From: Chloroflexota bacterium
GTDB lineage: Bacteria; Chloroflexota; Limnocylindria; Limnocylindrales; CSP1-4
Assembly: GCA_021786915.1 (NCBI GenBank)
Contig: JAJYMP010000081.1
Location: 1 to 37,668, forward strand
Length of the DNA stretch: 37,668 nucleotides
Direction of reading: 5' to 3'
Below, piece after piece: positions 21,690 through 30,366 of the stretch (positions within the stretch are counted from its first letter, which is position 1; each line of letters begins with the position of its first letter). The notes under the pieces are model-generated. The model was not told where the DNA came from and made no database searches. It was given only the letters and a program-made list of their open reading frames with translations. The translations under genes were made by a program, and so were the position numbers.

Positions 21690-22388
21690 GTGCACGGACC
21701 GCGTCCCCGCCTTCGCTCCGCCGTATCAGCTGCCCGGCTTCGCAGGGTGGCTGCCGCGATCCCGCTCGTTCCCGTCATCGCGCAGGCGTCGCCGCCCGTT
21801 CGCCTCGGCCCATCGTTCATCCGCCTCGTGGTCTGCTTCGCAGGGCTTGCCAGTGCTGCCATGCTCCTGGTCGCCTGCGCCGGACCTGCCGGTCAGACGC
21901 CTGCGCCCACGCCGTTCACGCCGGGCACCGCCTCGAAGCCGCGGAACGTGATCGTCGAGATGTACGACTATCGGTACCTGCCCGCGGTCGTCGACCTCGT
22001 CCCGGGCGAGACGGTGAACCTCGAGGTGATCAACGGCGGCCTCGAGACCCACGAGGCCGTGTTGGGCGACATGTCGACGCAGCTCGCCTGGGAGTCGGGC
22101 GAGGCCGCGACGCTGGGCGCCCCGCCGGGCCCGACGCCATTCGTGTCGCCGCCGGCCCGCTTCGACGGGACGCGGATCGTCGTGCCGTCCGGGCAGCTGG
22201 TGGAGGTCGTGTGGACCGTGCCGGCCGATGCCGCTGCGTCGTCGTCGGGCTGGTTCCTGGGCTGCCACATCCCGGGCCACTGGGCGAAGGGGATGGTGGT
22301 GCCGGTGCGCTTCGTCAACATCGCCGACCAGCCGATCGCCCCAGCCCCCGTGGTCCCCTCGACCCTGCCGAAGCCGTCGGGGAGCTGA
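21690..22388 (+). CDS. Cupredoxin (blue copper) lipoprotein
   Basis: From GTG 21690 the protein is 232 residues. Its hydrophobic signal segment ends in lipobox LLVAC (Cys63). The cupredoxin domain carries a full type 1 copper set: His121 in LETHEAVLGD, then Cys192, His197 and Met202 in GCHIPGHWAKGM. It would carry electrons or copper outside the membrane, in contrast to the ligand-less cupredoxin at 15398. The 45 residues before the hydrophobic stretch are unusual for a signal peptide. GTG 21828 would start inside that segment without basic residues, so the upstream start, with its -10-like element 6 nt before, is kept. Confidence 0.82.
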   Translation: MHGPRPRLRSAVSAARLRRVAAAIPLVPVIAQASPPVRLGPSFIRLVVCFAGLASAAMLLVACAGPAGQTPAPTPFTPGTASKPRNVIVEMYDYRYLPAVVDLVPGETVNLEVINGGLETHEAVLGDMSTQLAWESGEAATLGAPPGPTPFVSPPARFDGTRIVVPSGQLVEVVWTVPADAAASSSGWFLGCHIPGHWAKGMVVPVRFVNIADQPIAPAPVVPSTLPKPSGS

Positions 22389-22625
22389 CCGGGCGCGTCG
22401 ACGCCTCCCGCCACGTTTCGAGCCCCGCGCCACGACCACTGGACCGCCGCGCCGCGGCTCGGCATCGCGCTCGGCGGGTCGCGTCGGCGGGTCGCAACGG
22501 CGTCCGACGCGCGCGGTCCGAGGCGCGCGCGAGGCTCCTCGCGCCCGAGATCGCGGTGATACGCTGCACGGAGCCCCGGCTCGCCCGGAACCTCGCTGCG
22601 ACTCTGATCAGGAGACCCCTCAACC

Positions 22626-22913
<288 letters not shown>

Positions 22914-22950
22914 CCCGCCGTGGGCCGCCCGCTCGGCCCCCGCGTTTCGT

Positions 22951-22980
22951 CACGGCTCCGCTCCTGCAGCGGGGCCGTTT
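22951..22980 (+). terminator. Hairpin terminator after ferredoxin gene
   Basis: ACGGCTCCGCT pairs with AGCGGGGCCGT around a 5-nt loop (one T-G pair) and ends in GTTTCG. It lies 38 nt after the ferredoxin stop. Confidence 0.6.
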
Positions 22981-23015
22981 CGATTCCGGCCCAGAGGTCC
23001 ATGTGCCGGGCCTCG

Positions 23016-23021
23016 TAGACT
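23016..23021 (+). promoter_or_regulatory. -10-like element, leaderless start of the 23028 gene
   Basis: TAGACT, 6 nt (GGCTGC), then GTG 23028. The same hexamer with nearly the same spacer occurs before the CBS gene at 30367. Confidence 0.55.
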
Positions 23022-23027
23022 GGCTGC

Positions 23028-23918
23028 GTGCGCATCCTCTCGCTCCACCCGGCCGCCACCGAGATCGTCTACGCCCTCGGCCTCGAGGACGAGCTCGTCG
23101 GGGTCACCGCCTACTGCGACGAGCCGACCGCGGCGCGCCAGCAGCCGATCGTCGCGCGCCTGCCGCTCTCGCCAGCGCCTGGGCTCCTGCCGGGACCGGG
23201 CCTCCTCGAGATCGACCGCGACGCCCTCGAGGCGGCGGACCCCGACCTCGTGATCCTCTCCGACGTGAATCGCGTCTGTCGCGCCGGCCTCCGCGAGGTC
23301 CGCGAGATGGTCGCCGCGATCGACGAGGAGATCGCGGTGCTGAGCCTCGACCCGGTGTCACTCGAGGGCTCGTTCAACGCGATCCAGACTGTCGGCGCGA
23401 TGACCGAGACGGAGGACGACGCGGTGGACGTGGTCGGCGGGCTCCGCGAGCGGCTCCAGCGCCTCGAGGCTGTCGTCGTCAGCCGGCGTGACCACGGCTT
23501 CGTGGCACCGCGCCTGGTGGCGCTCGAGTGGCTCGACCCGCCCGTGTCGGTCGGGCGCTGGATCCCCGAGCAGGCCCGGCGTGCCGGCGGCTGGGAGCTG
23601 CTGGGGCACGAGGGCCAGCACGGCGAGGTGATCACCTGGGCGGCGGTCCGCGAGGTGGACCCGGAGATCCTGGTGCTGATGCCGGCCGGGATGGACCTGC
23701 CCTCGACGGTGGCGGCCTGGGCCAGACTGCCGCGGCCGGCCGGCTGGTCGGAGCTGCGGGCCGTCCGCGAGGGGCGGGTCTTCACAGTCGACGCGTCGGC
23801 GTACTTCTGGCGCCCGGGGCCGCGGCTGCTCGAGGGGATCGAGGTGCTCGCGGAGATCATCGACCCCAAGGCGTTCGACGGGATGTCGGTCCCCAACAGC
23901 TTCGTCCGCGTGGACTGA
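23028..23918 (+). CDS. Cobalamin-binding-like (BtuF/TroA fold) protein without signal peptide
   Basis: The 296-residue product starts MRILSLHPAATEIVYALGLE, the typical first strand-helix of class III binding proteins (BtuF). Further family segments are VGVTAYCDEP, DLVILSDVNRVCRAG, SVGRWIPEQARRAGGWELLG, DPEILVLMPAGMDLP and the closing VFTVDASAYFWRPGPRLLEG. BtuF normally acts outside the membrane. Here the fold begins at residue 1 and no signal peptide or lipobox is present, so it should be cytoplasmic. No btuCD genes are nearby. Soluble homologues like this are annotated as cobalamin-binding proteins, but the ligand is not demonstrated. Confidence 0.8.
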   Translation: MRILSLHPAATEIVYALGLEDELVGVTAYCDEPTAARQQPIVARLPLSPAPGLLPGPGLLEIDRDALEAADPDLVILSDVNRVCRAGLREVREMVAAIDEEIAVLSLDPVSLEGSFNAIQTVGAMTETEDDAVDVVGGLRERLQRLEAVVVSRRDHGFVAPRLVALEWLDPPVSVGRWIPEQARRAGGWELLGHEGQHGEVITWAAVREVDPEILVLMPAGMDLPSTVAAWARLPRPAGWSELRAVREGRVFTVDASAYFWRPGPRLLEGIEVLAEIIDPKAFDGMSVPNSFVRVD

Positions 23919-23950
23919 GCGAAGCCCCAGCACGAGCCGAGCCCGAGGCG

Positions 23951-24874
23951 ATGCCGTTCCGCTCCCGCTTCGACTGCCTGTGGTGCGGTGACGCATGGAC
24001 GGCCCGCGGGCCGGCCGATCTGGAGGGCTGGGCCCAGCTGTGCCCGACCTGCCTCGGTCGCGCCGGGTCGAACGCGTTCCTCCGCGGCCGCCTCCGGATC
24101 GCGCTGGCCGAGCGCGCCGCCGAAGCGAGAGCAGGAGCCGACGCCGAGGCCGGAACCGACGCCGGAGCCGAGTCCCGAGCCGGAGCCGAGCCCCGGGCCG
24201 GCGTCCGCGACGAGCGGTCCGCCCCTCGCGCCGCCCCGATCCTCCGCCGCCCGGCACGCGCCACGCCCGCCTTCCCGGACGACTGGTTCCTGCGTCGCGG
24301 CCCGTTCGAGCGCGGTCCGGTCCACGACACGGCGTGGGCCGCGGAGCTCGACGCCGTCACGCGCTGGCTCGACGCCCAGCCGCTCCACGGCCGCATCCTC
24401 GAGCCTGCGGCGGGCGTCGGGTTCTTCTCGCCGCTCCTCGCCGAGCGCGGTGAGCTCCACGCCACGGACCCCGATGGCGCGGCACTCGACATCGCGCGCA
24501 GCCGGCTCGTCGCCCATCGCCTGCGGGCCCACCTCCACGTCGCGGAACCGTGGGCCAGGCCCTCGCCCGACGACCCGCCGTTCGACGGGCTCGTCGCCGC
24601 GTTCCTGCTCGGTCGCGTGCGCGGCGCGGGTGTCGACCCTGCGGCGGCATTGCTTCGGGCTCGCCTGCGTCAAGGCGCGCGCCTGGCCGTCATCGACCTC
24701 CGACCCGATCCCGCCGGCGGCCCGCCGCCCAGGATCGCCTGGTCGTACCACGGCCTCGACGTCCTCGAGGCCGCGCTGGCACGCGCCGGGTTCGCCGATG
24801 TCGACATCGCCTTCACCGGCCGCTTCTTCCTGACGGTCGCCGCCAAGGCCGCCGGAGACCCAGATTCGCGGTGA
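23951..24874 (+). CDS. SAM-dependent methyltransferase with N-terminal zinc ribbon
   Basis: The 307-residue protein begins with a zinc ribbon: FDCLWCGDAW (Cys9 and Cys12) and LCPTCLGRAG (Cys31 and Cys34). A low-complexity linker of Ala, Glu, Asp and Gly repeats follows (about 55-85), coded by imperfect 6-nt repeats. The class I methyltransferase domain begins near 115. It has the SAM-binding motif GRILEPAAGVGFFSPLLAE, acidic motif II ELHATDPDGAALDIA and a C-terminal FTGRFFLTVAAK. The zinc ribbon suggests a nucleic-acid or protein substrate. ATG 23951 gives a complete ribbon. It lies 32 nt after the preceding gene and 14 nt before proC. Confidence 0.8.
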   Translation: MPFRSRFDCLWCGDAWTARGPADLEGWAQLCPTCLGRAGSNAFLRGRLRIALAERAAEARAGADAEAGTDAGAESRAGAEPRAGVRDERSAPRAAPILRRPARATPAFPDDWFLRRGPFERGPVHDTAWAAELDAVTRWLDAQPLHGRILEPAAGVGFFSPLLAERGELHATDPDGAALDIARSRLVAHRLRAHLHVAEPWARPSPDDPPFDGLVAAFLLGRVRGAGVDPAAALLRARLRQGARLAVIDLRPDPAGGPPPRIAWSYHGLDVLEAALARAGFADVDIAFTGRFFLTVAAKAAGDPDSR

Positions 24875-24888
24875 TATCCTCCCGCCCG

Positions 24889-25758
24889 ATGTCACCCTTG
24901 GCGAACCGCACGATCGCGACTGTCGGCTCCGGCGTGATGGCCGAGGCGATGATCGTCGGGCTGCTCGCGGACCGGCTGGTGGGCCCGGGTCAGATCGTCG
25001 CAAGCCATCCCCGCGCCGAACGCCGCGACGCGCTGGCCTCGACCCACGGGATCCGCACGGTCGCCTCCAACATCGAGGCGGCCGAGGGCGCCGACGTCAT
25101 CATCCTCGCGGTCAAGCCGCAGATGCTCGCGAGGGTGGGCCACGAGATCGGGCCGCACCTGCGTGCAGGCCAGCTCGTGCTCTCAGTCCTGGCCGGCCCC
25201 ACGTCCGCTGCGCTCGTGGCGGCCCTCGGCCACGACCAGGTCGTGCGCTCGATGCCGAACACGCCCGCCCGGATCGGCGCCGGCATGACGGTCTGGTACG
25301 CGACGCCCTCGACGACTCCCGAGCAGCGCGCCCAGGCGAAGGCGCTGCTCTCGGCACTCGGCGCGGAGCTCGAGGTCGAGGACGAGAAGTGGGTCGCGAT
25401 GGCCACCGCGGTCTCGGGCACCGGCCCCGCCTACGTGTTCCTCGTCATGGAGGCGCTGATCGACGCGGCGGTCCACCTGGGCTTCCCGCGCCACATCGCG
25501 CACGACCTCGTGATCGAGACGCTCGAGGGCTCAACCCGCTTCGCCAAGCAGTCGGGCGACCACCCGGCCGTCCTGCGCAACATGGTCACCTCGCCGGGCG
25601 GCACCTCGGCCGCGGCGCTCCACGAGCTCGAATCGGGCCGCCTGCGCACGGTCCTGTCCGAAGCCGTGTGGGCCGCGTTCCGGCGGACGGTCGAGCTGGG
25701 CGACCAGCTGGAGGCGCAGCTGGGCGTCGAGGCGCCTGGGGGCAAGCCGAGGCACTAG
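24889..25758 (+). CDS. proC: Pyrroline-5-carboxylate reductase
   Basis: This 289-residue enzyme makes proline from P5C with NAD(P)H, the last step of proline synthesis. The Rossmann motif is IATVGSGVMAEAMI, with VGSGVM in place of the common GxGxMG. DVIILAVKPQML and VVRSMPNTPARIGAGMTVWY are the central family signatures. The dimerisation domain contains ATAVSGTGPAYVFLVMEALI and the signature NMVTSPGGTSAAALHELE. ATG 24889 lies 8 nt after a -10-like TATCCT. Proline dehydrogenase, which runs the reverse chemistry for catabolism, is encoded 1.1 kb downstream on the same strand. Confidence 0.94.
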   Translation: MSPLANRTIATVGSGVMAEAMIVGLLADRLVGPGQIVASHPRAERRDALASTHGIRTVASNIEAAEGADVIILAVKPQMLARVGHEIGPHLRAGQLVLSVLAGPTSAALVAALGHDQVVRSMPNTPARIGAGMTVWYATPSTTPEQRAQAKALLSALGAELEVEDEKWVAMATAVSGTGPAYVFLVMEALIDAAVHLGFPRHIAHDLVIETLEGSTRFAKQSGDHPAVLRNMVTSPGGTSAAALHELESGRLRTVLSEAVWAAFRRTVELGDQLEAQLGVEAPGGKPRH

Positions 25759-25901
25759 CCAACGCGGGGGGCCGCGGGCGACGAGGCGAGGCGTGCCGCG
25801 CCGTTCCACCGCGGCGGCCGCTTCCGGCGATGGGCGCAGTGACGCAGAGTCACCGGATCAGGGCGCGGCCACCTTTCGGCGCGAGCATGGTGACTCGGAT
25901 G

Positions 25902-25987
25902 CACCAAGCCACTCGATTGGTGGGCGTCAGCCACCAAGAGGGCCGCAGACCACGAGTGATCGCGATGTGGTGACGGTGGGTCACCAA
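25902..25987 (+). promoter_or_regulatory. Cluster of CACCAA/TTGGTG boxes in a non-coding gap
   Basis: The 275-nt gap 25759-26033 holds no gene. It does hold CACCAA at 25902, 25932 and 25982 and the inverted TTGGTG at 25917. Two perfect short inverted repeats stand out: CACCAA-9nt-TTGGTG (25902-25922) and GGTGAC-5nt-GTCACC (25969-25985). Spacing of the direct copies is 30 and 50 nt, close to whole helical turns. Binding sites for a regulator are possible; nothing identifies which. Confidence 0.3.
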
Positions 25988-26033
25988 AGGACGAGAAGAT
26001 CGGCAGCCTGGCGGCGGACGTGCGCCGCGGCGT

Positions 26034-26087
26034 CTACTTCGGCTTGGATGTCTTCGGCTTCTTGGGGGTCTTGGCCTTCTTGTCCAC
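26034..26087 (-). CDS. 17-residue lysine-rich micro-peptide
   Basis: GTG 26087 follows GGAGGAG by 8 nt on the minus strand. The frame encodes VDKKAKTPKKPKTSKPK and ends at TAG 26034-26036. Eight of 17 residues are Lys, with Pro and Thr/Ser between, like the tails of histone-H1-like proteins. It lies 132 nt downstream of the membrane protein gene at 26220. No family can be assigned at this length. Nucleic-acid binding is a guess from charge alone. Confidence 0.45.
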   Translation of the reverse strand: MDKKAKTPKKPKTSKPK

Positions 26088-26219
26088 GGTAGGTCTCCTC
26101 CGACTGGTCTCCGGCGTCGCGGCACCCGTGGCGGCGATCGCCGTCCGGGCATCATGCGCCTCCCGCGCTCGAGGGGCCACGCTGCCCCGGCCCCGGTGCC
26201 TGCAAGGTGTCGGCGAGCG

Positions 26220-26675
26220 CTACGCCTTGGCGACCAGCTGTGCCTCGAGCGCCGCGACCTTGTCCAGCAGGGTGTTGAGCGCCGCGTCCTGCGCGATCAG
26301 GTGCTTCTGGATCTGCCCAGCCTCGTGGAACGTCGCGTCGGCGTCCTTGAACGTCATCTCCGCCCGCCGGTCACCGGCCTTGGACAGGATGTTCTGCCCG
26401 ACCATGATCACCGACAGCATCACCAGTTGGATGAACGTCTGGCTGATCCACTGCACGATCGCGAGCATGCTGCCGTCGGCCAGCGCCGATGGGAGTGCGG
26501 CCAGCGCCAGCACCGCGAACGCGTAAGCGCACCACATCGTGCCCACGACCGTGGTGAGCACGAGCGCGATTCGGCCGTTGAGCCCGACGTGCTCGTCGGC
26601 CGCCTTGGGCGGCGCGGCCTTCTGGTGGGTGGCGACGTGCGGGTGCGGCAGGTGCTGGAACTCGATTGCGGCCAT
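26220..26675 (-). CDS. Two-helix membrane protein with C-terminal amphipathic helix (DUF1003-like?)
   Basis: The 151-residue protein has a His-rich start (EFQHLPHPHVATHQK) and membrane helices at about 36-62 and 72-94. A long helical tail follows: GQNILSKAGDRRAEMTFKDA, then HEAGQIQKHLIAQDAALNTL and KVAALEAQLVAK. The pattern of a helix pair followed by a 'QN..S..GDRRAE' segment and a coiled tail recalls DUF1003 and low-affinity iron permease-like proteins, but the match is loose. The tail is probably cytoplasmic and may oligomerise. Function is unknown. The ATG is the first in frame; its upstream region has GGAGGA 6 nt before. Confidence 0.6.
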   Translation of the reverse strand: MAAIEFQHLPHPHVATHQKAAPPKAADEHVGLNGRIALVLTTVVGTMWCAYAFAVLALAALPSALADGSMLAIVQWISQTFIQLVMLSVIMVGQNILSKAGDRRAEMTFKDADATFHEAGQIQKHLIAQDAALNTLLDKVAALEAQLVAKA

Positions 26676-26853
26676 CTTGTCCTCCCCGGCCCGTCGACGG
26701 CCGGCTGGCGCTGCGACGTCACGGTCCGGAGGGACCGCATGGCCCGGAATCTAGCCGTCATAGCGACTGCCCGCGCGCGGCTCGGTCAGCGATATGCTCG
26801 GTCGGTTCGTCCCGAGCCCGGTTGGCGCCCGTCCTCGCGCCAGACCACTGGAG

Positions 26854-27855
<1,002 letters not shown>

Positions 27856-28040
27856 GCTCGGCGGATCCGTTCGCCGCCGGGGTCGAGTGTGGGGCGGGCC
27901 GCGCGGCGGCGGGGCCAGAGCCCCCGGAGAATCGAAGAGCCGCCGGGGGAGGAGGTCCGTCCGGCGGCCCGTTCGCATGCGGTGGGCACTCACCGCGTCT
28001 CAGTCAGCGAACCCTCGCGGGGCTGATCACCAGCGGCGGC

Positions 28041-28136
28041 TCACCAGCGCTTCCCCGAGTTGATGATGAACGCGAATGCCGCCACGCTGCCGAGCATCAT
28101 CGTCGCCCGGTAGGCGTACCACTTGACTGTCTTCAC
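28041..28136 (-). CDS. 31-residue membrane micro-peptide ending SGKRW
   Basis: GTG 28136 is preceded by AAGGGGCG at good distance. The peptide begins VKTVKWYAYRATMM, has the hydrophobic helix LGSVAAFAFII and ends NSGKRW. Length, GTG start, basic N-terminus, single helix and C-terminal SGKRW all match the peptide at 21380-21472, although the helix sequences differ. The DNA from the Lys codon on, AAGCGCTGGTGAGC, is identical at both loci. The stop overlaps a GTG opening the frame VSRRW (28027-28044). It stands alone in a 481-nt gap between PRODH and the aldolase. Confidence 0.5.
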   Translation of the reverse strand: MKTVKWYAYRATMMLGSVAAFAFIINSGKRW

Positions 28137-28324
28137 GCCTGCGCCCCTTGTTTCCTTCCCGCCGGGGATGGGCCTCCCTCGGCACTGGACCGCGAACGTA
28201 GCCCGTGTGGGTACGGTTGAGGAATAGCCCGTAGGTACTGGTACCCCCCGATCCGATGGGCACAGGTGCGCTCCCGCACCAGACAGGAGGCGCCAGCCGG
28301 TATCGCGGAAGGCGCGTGGTGCGG

Positions 28325-28330
28325 CACTAT
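28325..28330 (+). promoter_or_regulatory. -10-like element, leaderless start of aldolase gene
   Basis: CACTAT, 6 nt (GGGGCC), then ATG 28337. No ribosome binding site is present. Confidence 0.5.
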
Positions 28331-28336
28331 GGGGCC

Positions 28337-29146
28337 ATGAGTGACATGGTTCGCAGCACCCTCCCGCCCCTCCCGCCGCGCCCCGACCTGCGACGTCGCG
28401 TGCTCGCCGGGGAGCCCTCGATCGGCGCTTGGGTGACGCTGGGATCGCTCGCGTCGGCCGAGCTGGTGGCACGGGCTGGCTTCGACTGGGTGGTCATCGA
28501 CCTCGAGCACGGGATGGGCTCCGAGGCGGACATCCACGGCCAGCTGCTCGCGGTGCAGGGGACGCCGACGTGCGCGCTGGTGCGCGTGGCCTCGTCCGAG
28601 CGGCTGCGGATCGGGCGGGCGCTCGACCTCGGGGCAGACGGGCTCATGGTTCCGCGCCTCGAGACGCCGGCCGAGGTGGACGAGGCGCTGCGCTGGATGC
28701 GCTACCCGCCGGCAGGGATCCGCGGCGTCGCGCTGCCCACTCGCGGAGGCGGATACCTCGGCATCGGCCACGCAGACCTCGCGGCGATGGTCAACGGGCG
28801 GGTGCTCGGGGTGTTCCAGGTGGAGTCGCCCGAGGCCGTGGCGGTCGCGGACCGGCTCGCGGCGATCGAGGGCGTGGACGTGCTGTTCGTCGGCCCGGCC
28901 GACCTCTCGCACGCGATGGGGATGCCGGGGCGCTTCGCCGAGCCCGCCTTCACCGATGCCCTCGACGCGGTGGTCGCCGCCTGCCGGGCGCACGGCAAGT
29001 CCGCCGGGATCCTGCTCGGGGACGCGTCGCTCGTGCCGGAGTATCGCGACCGCGGCTTCACGTTCCTCGGCGTCGGCTCGGACTCGGGCTGGGTCGCGTC
29101 GGGCGCGAGGACGCAGGTCTCGGCCGCGCGCGCCGCCCTGGCCTGA
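28337..29146 (+). CDS. HpcH/HpaI-family class II aldolase
   Basis: The 269-residue enzyme belongs to the HpaI/GarL family of metal-dependent pyruvate aldolases. Visible motifs are SIGAWVTLGSLASAELVARA, FDWVVIDLEHGMGS (catalytic His in EHG), VRVASSERLRIGRALDLGAD with GLMVPRLET (metal-binding Glu region), and VFQVESPEAVA with DVLFVGPADLSHAMG. It cleaves or forms 4-hydroxy-2-oxo acids to pyruvate and an aldehyde. The true substrate cannot be predicted, as the family is broad in specificity. ATG 28337 is chosen from the -10-like element 6 nt before it and the position of family similarity. Confidence 0.9.
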   Translation: MSDMVRSTLPPLPPRPDLRRRVLAGEPSIGAWVTLGSLASAELVARAGFDWVVIDLEHGMGSEADIHGQLLAVQGTPTCALVRVASSERLRIGRALDLGADGLMVPRLETPAEVDEALRWMRYPPAGIRGVALPTRGGGYLGIGHADLAAMVNGRVLGVFQVESPEAVAVADRLAAIEGVDVLFVGPADLSHAMGMPGRFAEPAFTDALDAVVAACRAHGKSAGILLGDASLVPEYRDRGFTFLGVGSDSGWVASGARTQVSAARAALA

Positions 29147-29206
29147 GCGGAGATCGCTCGCGCCGCGCAGGCGGCGGGCCCGAGGCTTCTCCGCCCTGGG
29201 GCGAAC

Positions 29207-30181
29207 CTACTCCTCGCCCAGGCGCAGGATCGGCTGCGGCAGCTCCGCCGGTTCGCCCCGCCCGCCCGTCTGCGACAGCACCACGCCGACGAGGATCAGC
29301 ATGCCGCCCACCAGCTGGACCGGCCCGAGACGCTCGCCGAGCAGGATCCCGGCGGCCACGATGGTCCACAGCGGCTCGACCGTCGAGAGCAGCGACGCCT
29401 GCGCGGCGCCCACCCGCTGCGCCCCGGCGTAGAACGCCTGGACGGCGATCCAGCCCGCCACCACGCCCACCCCCAGCACCCCGGGCCAGGCCGCCACGGG
29501 GATCGTCGAGGGGAGTACCGGGTGGCCCAGCGCGAGGCAGATGACCCAGTACGCGACGCCGGTCGTGCTCAGCATCACCGCGCCCACCGCCGAGGCGTTC
29601 GAGGCGCCCTCGGCCTCGCTGCCCACCGCGTCGCTGGTCTCGCCCGAGTGCCGGGCGGCCATGATGATCCACACCGAGTACAGCAGCGGCGACACGATCA
29701 CCAGCACCAGCCCGCCGATGGGCGGCATCTGCGACGCGGTGATCCCGCCCACCGCCAGGACCACGCCCAGCACCGCGATGCCGAGCGCGGTCCACGCCCG
29801 GCGCCCCTCGAGCGGCCGGCCGAAGCGCAGCGCCAGCACAGCCACGATGGGCGGGTAGATGTACACGATCAGCGCCGCGAGCGAGAGCGGCGTGGTGGTG
29901 ATGCCGGCGAAGTAGGTGGCGGTGTTCGAGAGGTAGTAGATGCCCAGGCCGATCGACGTGAGCAGCATCCGGCGGGGCATGGCGCGCAGCCCGCGCCGAC
30001 GCGACGGGCTGACCAGCAGGACCAGCCATGCCAGACCGCCGGCCAGCAGGAACCGCCAGGCCATGAGCGTGAGCCAGTCGATCCCCGCGGCGTACGCGGG
30101 GCGTGCGAAGAGCCCGCCCGAGCCGAACGAGATCGCGCTGATGACGACCAGGCCGATGCCGACGAGTCGCGTGCGATTCAC
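29207..30181 (-). CDS. EamA/DMT-family transporter
   Basis: The 324-residue protein has ten predicted membrane helices in two EamA repeats. Examples are VGIGLVVISAISFGSGGLFA at the start, IVYIYPPIVAVLALRFGRPL closing the first repeat and QASLLSTVEPLWTIVAAGIL with LLGERLGPVQLVGG in the second. A polar loop rich in Ser/Ala/Glu (about 197-217) separates the halves. Family members usually export amino acids or other metabolites; the substrate here is unknown. GTG 30181 is chosen because the first helix follows it. A -10-like TACCCT lies 7 nt upstream. It diverges from the CBS-Kor operon. Confidence 0.87.
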   Translation of the reverse strand: MNRTRLVGIGLVVISAISFGSGGLFARPAYAAGIDWLTLMAWRFLLAGGLAWLVLLVSPSRRRGLRAMPRRMLLTSIGLGIYYLSNTATYFAGITTTPLSLAALIVYIYPPIVAVLALRFGRPLEGRRAWTALGIAVLGVVLAVGGITASQMPPIGGLVLVIVSPLLYSVWIIMAARHSGETSDAVGSEAEGASNASAVGAVMLSTTGVAYWVICLALGHPVLPSTIPVAAWPGVLGVGVVAGWIAVQAFYAGAQRVGAAQASLLSTVEPLWTIVAAGILLGERLGPVQLVGGMLILVGVVLSQTGGRGEPAELPQPILRLGEE

Positions 30182-30354
30182 CCGGCGGAGGGTACCGGCT
30201 GGCGGGGCTGCCGGCCGGGCCGCGACCGGGTGCCGGAACGCCCCGAGACAGCGGGCCCGCTCCCGCCCGATCCGCGCTCCTCCGCGGGAAACCTGCCGCT
30301 CGGCCCCCATTCGCTGGGCCGCCCCGCCCCCCGCGGTCCCGGTCGCTGCGGCGG

Positions 30355-30360
30355 TAGACT
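30355..30360 (+). promoter_or_regulatory. -10-like element, leaderless start of the CBS-Kor operon
   Basis: GGTAGACT, 6 nt (TGTTGC), then GTG 30367. The hexamer and spacer are nearly the same as at 23016. It would start the whole six-gene operon. Confidence 0.55.
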
Positions 30361-30366
30361 TGTTGC

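Noticed and set aside
24120..24200. Hexanucleotide repeats considered as a CRISPR or minisatellite
   Set aside because: They are in frame inside the methyltransferase gene, too short and imperfect for CRISPR, and encode its linker. No CRISPR array is visible anywhere in the window.
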